DNA of 64,000 nucleotides. Origin: Chitinophagales bacterium. Its GTDB lineage: Bacteria > Bacteroidota > Bacteroidia > Chitinophagales > Chitinophagaceae. The first letter of the stretch is position 1. Each line of letters opens with the position of its first letter. Below, piece by piece: positions 1 through 8,757 of this stretch. Location: assembly GCA_017303415.1 (NCBI GenBank), contig JAFLBJ010000001.1:248001-312000 (forward strand), written 5' to 3'. The notes beneath the pieces were generated by a model. It was not told where the DNA came from, searched no databases, and worked only from the letters and a program-made list of their open reading frames with translations. The translations under genes were made by a program, and so were the position numbers.

Positions 1-994
1 TGGGCGATATCCGGGTAAAGGTCCTGCCCAGGCCCTTGCCCTTTGCCAAAAATGCGTCGATCCTGTCCTGGCGAACAGTAAAATAGGTATTTGAAGCGGG
101 TACATCATTCAGGTCTCCGCAAAAGATCGTGGGATAAGGGCTTTTCTTCATTTCATCCCGTATCATCCGGGCCTGGATACCGCGGTGCTCAGTGGCCCAT
201 TTGACCTTCCTGATCAACCTGACCTTCTTCACCGAGCCCTTTTTTGCCTGATTAATGTCTTCATAATCGCTGGAACTAAAGCGAAATGACTCAAGATGCC
301 CGGTATAAACGCGAAAGGTATCCTTCCCTTTTTGGATATCGGCATAGATCAGGCTTTGCGGGGTGGTGGGAGCGGGAAATCTTATCCGGGCCGAATCAAG
401 TATTGGGAACCGGGAAAAAATAACCACCCCTTGATGGATAGTTCCATCAAACCATTCAAAGTCGGGAGCAAAAACCATATAGGGATAGCCGGCCGAATCC
501 TTCATATAGGGCAGGATGGAAAAAGCCGTATGGGCTGCGCCGTTTACAAATTCCTGCAGACAGATCACATCCGGTTGCTGGGACAAAATAAGCTTCAGGG
601 CCTTTTGCTTGGTCTGGTTCTTTTCTTCCTGGCTTCCTTCTATTCCTACCATTCGCATCACATTCCAGGTAAGTACCCGTATGGATGAACTATCGCGTTC
701 GGTAGTGGGTGCATCGCTGCCTCCAAAGGCATAGATTGAAAAAAGACTTTTCCACCCAAACAGCAGCACCAGCAACCCGGCAAGAGCCGGTATCTTTCTT
801 TTTAACAACAACCAGTATACCACAAAACAAAGGAGGAGCAGCGTTAAAAAAGGAAAGCCGTAGGTAAGTAAAGAAGGAAACCACCAATAATCGCCCAGAT
901 AGGCCACCAGCAAAGTGGCAATATAGAGGAGCAGGACAATTCCATACCCCAGCAGGGCAAGCCACTTGAACAGGTTTCGGATTCGCTGAAACAT
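1..994 (-). CDS. Membrane-anchored endonuclease/exonuclease/phosphatase (EEP) protein, 3' end cut by window edge
   Basis: I translated this frame by hand from the ATG at 994-992; 331 codons are visible and the end lies beyond base 1. Two or three hydrophobic segments fill residues 10-85. A periplasmic EEP domain follows, with WNVM near residue 110, the metal-ligand Glu in LQEF near 146 and GDLNDVP near 293. EEP proteins hydrolyse phosphodiesters (nucleases, sphingomyelinases, lipid phosphatases); the substrate cannot be read here. The gene starts 17 bp after the stop of a close paralogue (1012-2130), so the pair is a tandem duplication in one transcript. The function call is at family level only. 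Confidence 0.85.
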   Translation of the reverse strand, partial: MFQRIRNLFKWLALLGYGIVLLLYIATLLVAYLGDYWWFPSLLTYGFPFLTLLLLCFVVYWLLLKRKIPALAGLLVLLFGWKSLFSIYAFGGSDAPTTERDSSSIRVLTWNVMRMVGIEGSQEEKNQTKQKALKLILSQQPDVICLQEFVNGAAHTAFSILPYMKDSAGYPYMVFAPDFEWFDGTIHQGVVIFSRFPILDSARIRFPAPTTPQSLIYADIQKGKDTFRVYTGHLESFRFSSSDYEDINQAKKGSVKKVRLIRKVKWATEHRGIQARMIRDEMKKSPYPTIFCGDLNDVPASNTYFTVRQDRIDAFLAKGKGLGRTFTRISP

Positions 995-1011
995 GATACA
1001 AGATACGGAGA

Positions 1012-2130
1012 TCAGTCCTTTTGCAAAACCAGGTCGGCCCTTAGCATGTAATGATCAGAAGTGGGTTTGATCAATCGCTGTACCTGTTTTACTTCAAATT
1101 GTTTATCGGCCAGGATATAGTCAATACGTAAAGTGGGTGACAGGGAGGAATAGGTACGCCCGATCCCCCTCCCTTTTTCCAAAAAGGCATCCTGCATTTC
1201 ACCACGTATGGTATGATAGGTAAATGAATTAGGTATATCATTGAAATCGCCACAGATCACCGAAGGATATGGACTATTATCCATGATGCTGCGGGCCACT
1301 CGGGCCTGACTGCTCCGCAATACCAGGGCCTTCTTAACTTTCCCCAATACGGTTCGGCTATAGAGTAAAAGACTGTCCTCCACCTGGGTTACTTTTTCTA
1401 TGGCCTCATAATCATTTCTCCGAAATTGAACGGATTGCAGATGGGTGGTAAAAACGCGTATGGTATCCGCGCCGGTTTTTACATCCACATATAACAAAGC
1501 TTCGGGCATGGATGGCCTGAAATACCGAACCAATCCAGAATCCACGATCGGGTATTTGGAAAATACCACACACCCGATATATTGTCTCCAACCATCGGGG
1601 TCATAGGAAAAATAATGATAGGGATAACCCATTTCACGTATCTCAGAAATATTATCGTAATACATGGAATCGGGGGAATGAAAAAACTCCTGCAGGCAAA
1701 CAATATCTCCACCGTATTGCTTTATTTGATCCAGTATCTTCAATCGTTGCTGACTGCCTTTGTTATTGTTTCTTTTCCATTCAGTAAACCTTGCCACATT
1801 CCAGCTGACAACCCTTACCGAGGCAGGCTCCTTATTTTCCTGAAAGGCCCCGGATGAATGAAAGGCAATACTCACCCCGACACTTTTCCAACTCAGCAGT
1901 AAGGCCACCAAACCCACCCAGGCAACTCGTTTGCGAAGCAGGGCCCAGAATAAAGTGGCGAGAAACACCATGGCAAAGAGGATTGGAAACGCAAGTCCAA
2001 GGACACCTATAACCCAATATTTGGAAGGATTAGAAACTGGCGCCAGAATGGAAAGCAGGAAAAGCAGCAATAAAATGAAGTAAAGCAGGTAGAGTATGCG
2101 CTTAACCGACTTGCGGAGAAAAGGGGCCAT
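1012..2130 (-). CDS. Membrane-anchored EEP family protein
   Basis: This 372-residue protein has three N-terminal hydrophobic segments (about 11-32, 40-62, 69-88) and then a complete EEP domain. Visible signatures are WNVA near 109, the metal-binding Glu in LQEF near 147, THLQS near 233, GDFNDIP near 297, RIDYIL near 334 and the terminal SDHYML near 359. These match the Asn, Glu, Asp and His set of the DNase I/sphingomyelinase fold. The catalytic domain should face the periplasm. It is the upstream member of a tandem pair and starts 8 bp after the stop of the rhomboid gene at 2139. The substrate is unknown; sphingolipid or other phosphodiesters are possible. Confidence 0.88.
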   Translation of the reverse strand: MAPFLRKSVKRILYLLYFILLLLFLLSILAPVSNPSKYWVIGVLGLAFPILFAMVFLATLFWALLRKRVAWVGLVALLLSWKSVGVSIAFHSSGAFQENKEPASVRVVSWNVARFTEWKRNNNKGSQQRLKILDQIKQYGGDIVCLQEFFHSPDSMYYDNISEIREMGYPYHYFSYDPDGWRQYIGCVVFSKYPIVDSGLVRYFRPSMPEALLYVDVKTGADTIRVFTTHLQSVQFRRNDYEAIEKVTQVEDSLLLYSRTVLGKVKKALVLRSSQARVARSIMDNSPYPSVICGDFNDIPNSFTYHTIRGEMQDAFLEKGRGIGRTYSSLSPTLRIDYILADKQFEVKQVQRLIKPTSDHYMLRADLVLQKD

Positions 2131-2138
2131 AGGTAAAG

Positions 2139-3077
2139 TTACAAATCTTCTTTACTGGCGCGCTTGAGCAATTCCTTTTCTTCGTTGGTAAGTGAATCAT
2201 ATCCCTTTTGATGGATCTTCTCCAGAATTTCATCCACCCGTTGCTGGGTAAGGTTCAGGGTTTTGGAATAGGGAGCAGAACCAGATTTGTAAAATAACTG
2301 CTCTTTCATTGGTTTCGCCTTACGGGAAGGTTTATCGGGGTTAAACAGATTGAGAACCCAGTCATACAGATTATTCATCCACACACTTCCATCATATCCC
2401 CTTCGGTAAAATACCATGAACAAATAACCGGTAAGGGCACCACCAATATGCGCAATGTGGCCCCCATGGTTATTACGCGGCAACATGGCCAGGTCGATTA
2501 CGATAAAGATGAGGGTGATAACCCAGAGAGGAATCCCCCCGTTGATGAATGTAAACAAGCGATATCCGGGGGCTATGACCGTGATGGCAATAGCGATGGC
2601 CATGACACCGGCGGATGCGCCAACCATATTCACATTCCCGATCCCTTCCCCATAAAGGGCCGGGATGAAATTATAGGTGAGCATAAAAGCCAACGCGCCA
2701 CCCAGTCCGCCATAAATAAAAATGGGAATGACCTTTCTGTTTCCGGTAAGGTCATGAAGTAAATAGCCAAAAACCCAAAGCCAGATCAGGTTGCCGATCA
2801 GGTGCCACACTTCAAAATGATAGAGCATGTAGGAGATCAGGGTCCAGGGCTTACGGATAAACTCCCCAAAGGAAGCGGGCAAAGCCAGGTTTACATAAAT
2901 ATCGTTATAGAAATGAACCCGGGCTTCAGACACCGGATAGGAAAAGAAATAAAAAATATTCACCATACTAAACATCACGAACACCACCAACAGGATGCTG
3001 ATTAGCATGATCAGTGAATTATTCCCCAGGTCACCCATAAACCGGCTACGCCGGCTCTTTTGCTCGTAATAGTTCAT
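2139..3077 (-). CDS. Rhomboid family intramembrane serine protease, long form
   Basis: This polytopic membrane protein of 312 residues carries the rhomboid catalytic set: H92 and N96 in HLIGN (oxyanion region), S155 in GASAG, and H210 in the last core helix (HIAHIGG). A hydrophilic tail of about 80 residues rich in Lys and Glu follows the membrane domain. Rhomboids cleave transmembrane helices of client proteins within the membrane. A second rhomboid lies immediately upstream (3140-3847), and the two share only the core motifs, so they are not a recent duplication. The tail is a feature of this copy only. Substrates are unknown. Confidence 0.9.
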   Translation of the reverse strand: MNYYEQKSRRSRFMGDLGNNSLIMLISILLVVFVMFSMVNIFYFFSYPVSEARVHFYNDIYVNLALPASFGEFIRKPWTLISYMLYHFEVWHLIGNLIWLWVFGYLLHDLTGNRKVIPIFIYGGLGGALAFMLTYNFIPALYGEGIGNVNMVGASAGVMAIAIAITVIAPGYRLFTFINGGIPLWVITLIFIVIDLAMLPRNNHGGHIAHIGGALTGYLFMVFYRRGYDGSVWMNNLYDWVLNLFNPDKPSRKAKPMKEQLFYKSGSAPYSKTLNLTQQRVDEILEKIHQKGYDSLTNEEKELLKRASKEDL

Positions 3078-3139
3078 GCGTTCGATTTTCCAGCTACAAA
3101 TTTAGAAATTCGGGAGTGCTTCCCTGGTAAATTCTTTCT

Positions 3140-3847
3140 TTAGTATAACGTATTGCGATTGGTTTTGTTCCAGTAAAGGACAATGATAAAACCCGCAACC
3201 GCCCCACCCAGGTGGGCCCAGTGGGCGATATTGTCTCCGGGAACCCGGTAAATACCCCCAAACAGGTCGATCGCCACCAAGCCGGGGATAAAATACTTGG
3301 CCTTGATGGGTACAGGAAAGAAGAGCAACATGAGTTCTGTATTAGGAAACAGATAGCCAAAAACCACCAATACCCCCATTACCGCCCCTGAAGCGCCCAC
3401 CGCAGGTGCAACGGGGCCCAGGATGGACCTGATCTGGTCGATCTGGGTTTCGGGGTCATACTGAACAGCCTGAGCCCAAAGCGCATCAAAATCATAGACA
3501 AAATACTGGATTCCGAGGTGCAGGGCCGCTGCCGACAGTCCGGAAATGATATAAAGTGTCAAGAACTTCTTGGAGCCTACATAGGTTTCAATCACCCGTC
3601 CAAACATCCACAACGAAAGCATATTGAAAAGGATATGCATAAAGTCATGTGCATGCACAAACATGTGGGTCACCACCTGATAGATCCGGAAATAAGGTGA
3701 CTCGATGGGATGGAGGGCCAGGAGTTGGGTCAGACTTCCATCCTTATCATAGATCATTTGCGCAACATAGAACAGAATGTTGATGATGATCAGATTTTTC
3801 ACCACGGGCGGAAAGGCCTCCGGACGTGTATATCGAAAATTACTCAT
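3140..3847 (-). CDS. Rhomboid family intramembrane serine protease
   Basis: This 235-residue protein has the common bacterial rhomboid layout: H71 and N75 in HILFN, catalytic S153 in GASG, and H212 in AHLGG. It has about six membrane helices and no large soluble extension. Its start overlaps the end of rlmD by 8 bp, so translation is probably coupled to it. With the longer rhomboid just downstream it makes a two-protease unit. The activity call is firm from the motifs; the client protein is not predictable from this window. Confidence 0.92.
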   Translation of the reverse strand: MSNFRYTRPEAFPPVVKNLIIINILFYVAQMIYDKDGSLTQLLALHPIESPYFRIYQVVTHMFVHAHDFMHILFNMLSLWMFGRVIETYVGSKKFLTLYIISGLSAAALHLGIQYFVYDFDALWAQAVQYDPETQIDQIRSILGPVAPAVGASGAVMGVLVVFGYLFPNTELMLLFFPVPIKAKYFIPGLVAIDLFGGIYRVPGDNIAHWAHLGGAVAGFIIVLYWNKTNRNTLY

Positions 3848-5261
3848 TGGCTAAAAGGCTTTTCAGTTTTAATTGTACCACATTTTCAATATGATGGGTA
3901 TGGGGAAACATATCCACCGGTTGCACTTTGGTAACTGCATATTTCTCATCCAACCATTGCAGGTCGCGAGCCTGCGTGGCCGGGTTACAACTTACATAAA
4001 CCACTAAAGGGGCCTCCATATCCAGGATCTTACGCACCAGTTTTTCATGCATACCGGCACGGGGAGGGTCAGTTATGATCACATCCGGCCGGCCATGGGC
4101 AGCAAAAAAAGCATCATCACAAACTTTGATCACATCCCCGGCAAAAAATTTCGCATGGGCGATACCGTTTATTTCCGCATTGATACGCGCATCCACAATG
4201 GCTTCTTCCACTACTTCAACACCGATCACCTGCGCTGCGCCCTGACTGACAAAGATGCCGATGCTTCCGGTACCACAATAAAGATCATATACCGTTTCCT
4301 TTCCGGTAAGTTCGGCAAATTCACGCGTTACCTGATAAAGTCTTTCCCCCTGTCGTGTATTTGTTTGAAAGAAGGATTTAGGACCGATACGAAACTGAAA
4401 ATTTTCCAGCGTTTCGATGATATGTCCTTCTCCTGTATACACCTGTGGGTACAGGTCATAGATGCTGTCGTTGAACTTGGTATTGATAGTAAACAGCAGG
4501 GTGTTGATCGCCGGTACTTTTTCCAGCAGATAGTCGAGCAGTCCGGTCCGGATGGAAACGTCTTCATAACCCAAAACCAGATTGACCATCACCTGACCTG
4601 TGCGGGTGATGCGCACCATCACATTCCGGAGTAAACCTGTATGCGCTTTGAAATCATAGAAGGTCAACCCATGCTGTTTGGCATATCCCTCAATGGCTTT
4701 GCGAATTTCATTGGTAGGCTCGGGTTGCAGGTGACAGGTATCAATCTCTACCACCTTATCAAAAAAACCACGGGCATGAAAACCCGCAGCGCCTGTTACC
4801 GATTGTTCCGCATCGGGATCAAAATCTGGCCCGGGAACATATCGCCGGGTGCTAAAAGTATATTCGAGTTTATTGCGGTAATAACGGGTATCCGCGGCAC
4901 CAACAATCGGCATTAAAGCAGGTATTTCCACCTTCCCGATTCGGCGCAAGGCCTGCTCTACCTGCTGTTGTTTGTAGGCCAGCTGCCGCTCATAGGGGAG
5001 CATTTGCCATTGGCATCCACCACAAACCCCAAAATGCGTACAAAAAGGCTCCACCCGGTCGGGGGAGTAAGCATGAAACCGGAGTGGGTGGGCTTCCGCC
5101 CAATCTTTCTTGTTCTTACCCAACCGGATATCCACGATATCGCCGGGCACAACCCGCTCTATAAAGATCACTTTCCCCTCCACCCTGGCCAGGGATTTAC
5201 CCTCCGCCGCATAATCCTCTACCAATACCTTTTCCAGGACAATATTCTTTCTTTTTTTCAC
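3840..5261 (-). CDS. rlmD: 23S rRNA (uracil-C5)-methyltransferase, RlmD type
   Basis: This 473-residue protein begins with a TRAM domain (about 5-65). Cys74, Cys80 and Cys83 (CGGCQWQ), with a later Cys near 175, form the expected 4Fe-4S site. A SAM-binding fold follows with DLYCGTGSIG, then DPPRAGMHE and the catalytic Cys in VSCNPATQ. It methylates uracil C5 in 23S rRNA using SAM. The start is a GTG at 5261-5259; only 4 bp separate it from a TAGCTTTG box, so the mRNA is probably leaderless. RlmCD or another RumA paralogue with a different target uridine cannot be excluded. The rhomboid genes follow in the same transcript. Confidence 0.92.
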   Translation of the reverse strand: MKKRKNIVLEKVLVEDYAAEGKSLARVEGKVIFIERVVPGDIVDIRLGKNKKDWAEAHPLRFHAYSPDRVEPFCTHFGVCGGCQWQMLPYERQLAYKQQQVEQALRRIGKVEIPALMPIVGAADTRYYRNKLEYTFSTRRYVPGPDFDPDAEQSVTGAAGFHARGFFDKVVEIDTCHLQPEPTNEIRKAIEGYAKQHGLTFYDFKAHTGLLRNVMVRITRTGQVMVNLVLGYEDVSIRTGLLDYLLEKVPAINTLLFTINTKFNDSIYDLYPQVYTGEGHIIETLENFQFRIGPKSFFQTNTRQGERLYQVTREFAELTGKETVYDLYCGTGSIGIFVSQGAAQVIGVEVVEEAIVDARINAEINGIAHAKFFAGDVIKVCDDAFFAAHGRPDVIITDPPRAGMHEKLVRKILDMEAPLVVYVSCNPATQARDLQWLDEKYAVTKVQPVDMFPHTHHIENVVQLKLKSLLANE

Positions 5262-5265
5262 CCGG

Positions 5266-5273
5266 CAAAGCTA
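5266..5273 (-). promoter_or_regulatory. -7 box TAGCTTTG of rlmD, leaderless arrangement
   Basis: On the minus strand the box reads TAGCTTTG, an exact match to the Bacteroidota TAnnTTTG consensus. Only CCGG separates it from the GTG start codon. No clear TTTG -33 element is present. The same 4-bp spacing is seen before paaZ and the aminotransferase at 30761. Confidence 0.65.
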
Positions 5274-5328
5274 CACTTTTCGCCCCAAGCCCATACAACC
5301 CTTCCCGGCTAATTCTCATCTTTTTGAA

Positions 5329-5336
5329 TATCTTTA
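5329..5336 (+). promoter_or_regulatory. -7-like box TATCTTTA before the DUF4369/TlpA gene
   Basis: The box differs from TAnnTTTG only in its last base and sits 20 bp before the ATG at 5357. Its presence argues that the TTG codon at 5324 lies in promoter DNA and is not the start. Confidence 0.45.
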
Positions 5337-5356
5337 CCCGTTCAGAATCAAACCCC

Positions 5357-6796
5357 ATGCAACGACTCGTTACGCTCTTATCTCTGTTCCTTTTAACACT
5401 CGCTGTGCAGGCCCAAGGCCCGGCCTATGAGATCACGATCACGATCAAGCCCTTTCAAAATCAATATATCTATCTCGGTTATTATTACGGTAAAACAAAA
5501 CCCATTGTCGATTCTGTACGGCTCGATGAGAAAGGGACCGGGGTATTTAAAGGAAATAAAAAACTCGATCAGGGGCTGTACCTGATCGGTTATCCAGATA
5601 AGACCAATTATTTTGAATTGATGGTAGGGGCTGAACAGAAATTCAGCGTCATCACCGATACAGCTAACCTGGTCAATTCGATCCAATTCATCGGCTCTCC
5701 AGAGAACCAACGGTTCAATGCTTACCAAAAATTCACCAACGAAAAAGGGATGGCCATGGACAAGGCCAAACGGGATCTGGCCGCTGCCACAAATAAGGCA
5801 GATTCCACCCGTTTGACTCAATTCATCAACGAAACCAATACAGCCATTCAGGATTACCGGTTAAAATATGTAAAGGATAATCCCAAAGACCTGTTGACCC
5901 TGCTCTTTCATGTGATGAAAGAACCCACCGTGCCGCCGGCCGATCAACATCCCGGAGGGAAATACGATTCAACCTTTGCCTTCAATTATTTCAAAGACCA
6001 TTTTTGGGATGATGTTTACTTCTTTGATGACCGCGTAGTGCGCACCCCCGTATTTGAACCCAAACTGGATAAGTATTTTGATCAGCTGATCTACCCCAAT
6101 CCCGATTCGGTCATCAAAGAGATCGACTGGATGCTTGGTTACGCTTCTGCCAATGCAGAGATGAAGAAGTTTCTGCTGGTCAAATTTGTCAACCGCTATC
6201 TCAACCAGAAATATATGTGGGAGGACAAGGTATTTGTCCATTTATTTGAAAAACATTTCTCCCAACAGAATTACTCCTGGCTGACCGAACGTGGTCGCAA
6301 AACGATCTTCGATCGCGCCTATAGCCTGATGGCCAATTTGCTTGGCAATCCCGCACCCGGTGTCGAATTACCCGATACAGCCGGAAAACTCCGGCCCTTA
6401 CAGGAAGTCAACAGCCCTTATACGGTGGTTGTATTCTGGGACCCTACCTGCAGCCATTGTAAGGAAACCCTGCCCCGACTGGATTCCATTTACCAGGCCA
6501 AATGGAAAAAGAACCAGGTGGCCATGTATGCCATTGCCAAGGAATCGGAAGGCACAAAGAAAGATTGGATGGAGTTTATCAAAGGACACAATCTTTGGGA
6601 CTGGACCCATGTTTACTACTCCAAACAAGAGGAAAACAACCGTGTGAGCGCGGGAATACCCGGCTATTCTCAGTTATTTGACATCATCACCGTGCCCACC
6701 CTCTACCTCCTTGACAAAGACAAACGGATTCTGGCCAAGAAAATACCGCTCGAACAGATTGATGAAGTACTTGCGTTTAAGTTAAAAGGTCAGTAA
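5357..6796 (+). CDS. Periplasmic DUF4369-type protein with C-terminal TlpA/thioredoxin domain
   Basis: The ATG at 5357 gives 479 residues and a clean signal peptide ending LAVQAQ; an in-frame TTG at 5324 would place unlikely residues before it. The N-terminal part (about 20-110) is a beta domain of the DUF4369 type and the middle is helical. The last 120 residues are a thioredoxin fold with redox-active Cys365 and Cys368 (CSHC) and a cis-proline in TVPT. Such proteins act in the periplasm of Bacteroidota as thiol reductases or disulfide carriers. The PpiC gene follows by 21 bp, so an envelope-folding operon is likely. The partner of the CSHC site is unknown. Confidence 0.85.
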   Translation: MQRLVTLLSLFLLTLAVQAQGPAYEITITIKPFQNQYIYLGYYYGKTKPIVDSVRLDEKGTGVFKGNKKLDQGLYLIGYPDKTNYFELMVGAEQKFSVITDTANLVNSIQFIGSPENQRFNAYQKFTNEKGMAMDKAKRDLAAATNKADSTRLTQFINETNTAIQDYRLKYVKDNPKDLLTLLFHVMKEPTVPPADQHPGGKYDSTFAFNYFKDHFWDDVYFFDDRVVRTPVFEPKLDKYFDQLIYPNPDSVIKEIDWMLGYASANAEMKKFLLVKFVNRYLNQKYMWEDKVFVHLFEKHFSQQNYSWLTERGRKTIFDRAYSLMANLLGNPAPGVELPDTAGKLRPLQEVNSPYTVVVFWDPTCSHCKETLPRLDSIYQAKWKKNQVAMYAIAKESEGTKKDWMEFIKGHNLWDWTHVYYSKQEENNRVSAGIPGYSQLFDIITVPTLYLLDKDKRILAKKIPLEQIDEVLAFKLKGQ

Positions 6797-6817
6797 TTTT
6801 CGCCTTTGAAAATATTT

Positions 6818-8749
6818 ATGAAAACTATCCTCCTATCCCTGGCGACACTATTGATCGTGTCCAATACAGGGGCACAGACCTTATTCACCTATGGCCCCTA
6901 CTCCGTAGACGCCAAAGAATTTCTGGCCGCTTATAAAAAGAACAATACCGGTCCGGTAACGGACAAGGCCAAATCCATGCGTCACTACCTCGATCTGTTT
7001 ATTCAATCCAAGATCAAAGTACGCGATGCCTACGACCGTCACCTGGATACAATGCCCGCCTTTACAGAGGAATTGGGTACCCTTCGCAGCCAGGTGATCC
7101 AAAACTATCTGACCGATCCGGAAAGCTTCAATAAACTGATGAACGAAGCCTTTACACGCAGTCGTAAGGATATCCGGACCGCCCATATCTTTTTGCCCAG
7201 AAATGGTAAGCAGGATACAGATTCGAACTGGAGAAAGATCCAGGAAGCCTATAAGATGTTACAAAAAGGCCAGCCATTTGCAAGCGTGGCCAAATTGTAT
7301 TCCGCCGATCCAAGCGTGGTAAACAATGGCGGGGATATTGGTTATCTCACGGCTTTTTCCCTGCCCTACTCCCTGGAGAATGTACTGTATGGCACGCCGG
7401 TAGGTAAGTATTCAGTTCCCTTTGTCTCTGCCTCGGGGTATCATATTTTCAAAAACCTTGGAGAACGCAAAGCCGTTGGACGTATCCGTACCGCTCAAAT
7501 ACTACTCGCCTTCCCTCCCGGAGCCGATGCCAGTACTAAAAAACGGATCGCTGCGCTGGCCGACTCTTTATATCAACGGATCATAAAAGGCGCGGAATTT
7601 AGTGATCTGGCCAAACAGTACAGTAATGATTATCTCTCTGCAGCCATGGGTGGGCAAATGACCGAATTTGGCCTGGGCACCTATGACCCCGTTTTTGAAA
7701 ATGCTGCCTTTTCACTGGCAAAAGACGGCGCCGTGAGCAAACCGGTATTGACAGCACATGGCTATCACATCATAAAAAGAATTTCCAAATCGGAAGTGCC
7801 TGCCTCTTTTGCCGACAAAACATACGCCGAGAACCTTAAGTACCGCGTGCAGAATGACAACCGGATTGAACAAACCAAGGAACTCCTCTATAACAAGATC
7901 GTTGCCAAAGCAGGACTGAAAGATGCCGCATTCGATATGACCGATCTGGGTCTCTATACCGATAGCTTACTGGATGGAAGACTTTCAGGTAAACACCTTT
8001 CGGTTCAATCGGAAACACCACTCTTTAAGATCGGTAACCGAATGATCACCGCGCTGGATTTTATGGGCTATGCCCAAACCAACAGGCACAAGCGTGATGG
8101 TTCCGGACTGAAAACCTACCCGGAGATCTTACAGGATTTCAAGCGCTTTGCAGCGATGGAATATTATAAAGAGAACCTGGAACAATTCAATCCTGAATTC
8201 CGTCAGCAAATGAATGAATTCAAAGATGGCAACTTGTTCTTTGAAGTGATGATGCAGAAGATATGGACGCCTGCCCAAACGGATACAGCCGGACAAGCGC
8301 AATACTATGCCCTTCATAAAAAGGACTATGTATGGAAGGAAAGCGCCGGAGGTATTATCTTTTACTGCGGAGATAGCAAGACCGCGGAAGAAGTTCGTAC
8401 CGCCATTGTCAGGAACCCTTCAGACTACGAAAACATATTGAAACAGTTTGGTGACCGCATTACAGCAGAAACCGGACGCTACGAATATGGACAGATTCCC
8501 CGGGCAAAGAACGAGGTCATAAAACCCAATATGGTAACCTCTATTGAAAAGAATGCCGCTGATGAAAGCGCTTCTTTTGCCTACATAAAGAAAATTTTCG
8601 CCCCGAACGAACCAAAGTCATTTGAAGACGCCAAAGGCGCGGTCATCAACGACTTTCAGGCCGAACTGGATGCCAACTGGGTGAAAGAATTGAAGAAGAA
8701 ATACCCGGTTAAGGTGGACGAAGCAGTGTTTGCGAAAATCAGCAAGTGA
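6818..8749 (+). CDS. Periplasmic peptidyl-prolyl isomerase with two parvulin (PpiC) domains
   Basis: The ATG at 6818 gives 643 residues with a signal peptide ending NTGAQ; the TTG at 6806 is rejected as start. Two parvulin domains lie at about 118-218 and 222-325. Each has the GG-D/M-G turn and ends in a GYHI motif (SGYHIF and HGYHII). The remaining 300 residues look like a helical chaperone region. The protein should help fold outer-membrane and secreted proteins, like SurA and PpiD. It follows the thioredoxin-like protein in one transcript, which fits coupled disulfide and proline chemistry in the periplasm. Confidence 0.88.
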   Translation: MKTILLSLATLLIVSNTGAQTLFTYGPYSVDAKEFLAAYKKNNTGPVTDKAKSMRHYLDLFIQSKIKVRDAYDRHLDTMPAFTEELGTLRSQVIQNYLTDPESFNKLMNEAFTRSRKDIRTAHIFLPRNGKQDTDSNWRKIQEAYKMLQKGQPFASVAKLYSADPSVVNNGGDIGYLTAFSLPYSLENVLYGTPVGKYSVPFVSASGYHIFKNLGERKAVGRIRTAQILLAFPPGADASTKKRIAALADSLYQRIIKGAEFSDLAKQYSNDYLSAAMGGQMTEFGLGTYDPVFENAAFSLAKDGAVSKPVLTAHGYHIIKRISKSEVPASFADKTYAENLKYRVQNDNRIEQTKELLYNKIVAKAGLKDAAFDMTDLGLYTDSLLDGRLSGKHLSVQSETPLFKIGNRMITALDFMGYAQTNRHKRDGSGLKTYPEILQDFKRFAAMEYYKENLEQFNPEFRQQMNEFKDGNLFFEVMMQKIWTPAQTDTAGQAQYYALHKKDYVWKESAGGIIFYCGDSKTAEEVRTAIVRNPSDYENILKQFGDRITAETGRYEYGQIPRAKNEVIKPNMVTSIEKNAADESASFAYIKKIFAPNEPKSFEDAKGAVINDFQAELDANWVKELKKKYPVKVDEAVFAKISK

Positions 8750-8757
8750 TTTGCAAA

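Noticed and set aside
690..1001. 103-codon minus-strand frame at the left edge
   Set aside because: It is out of frame with the EEP gene, whose own frame (ATG at 994) carries the transmembrane segments and catalytic motifs.
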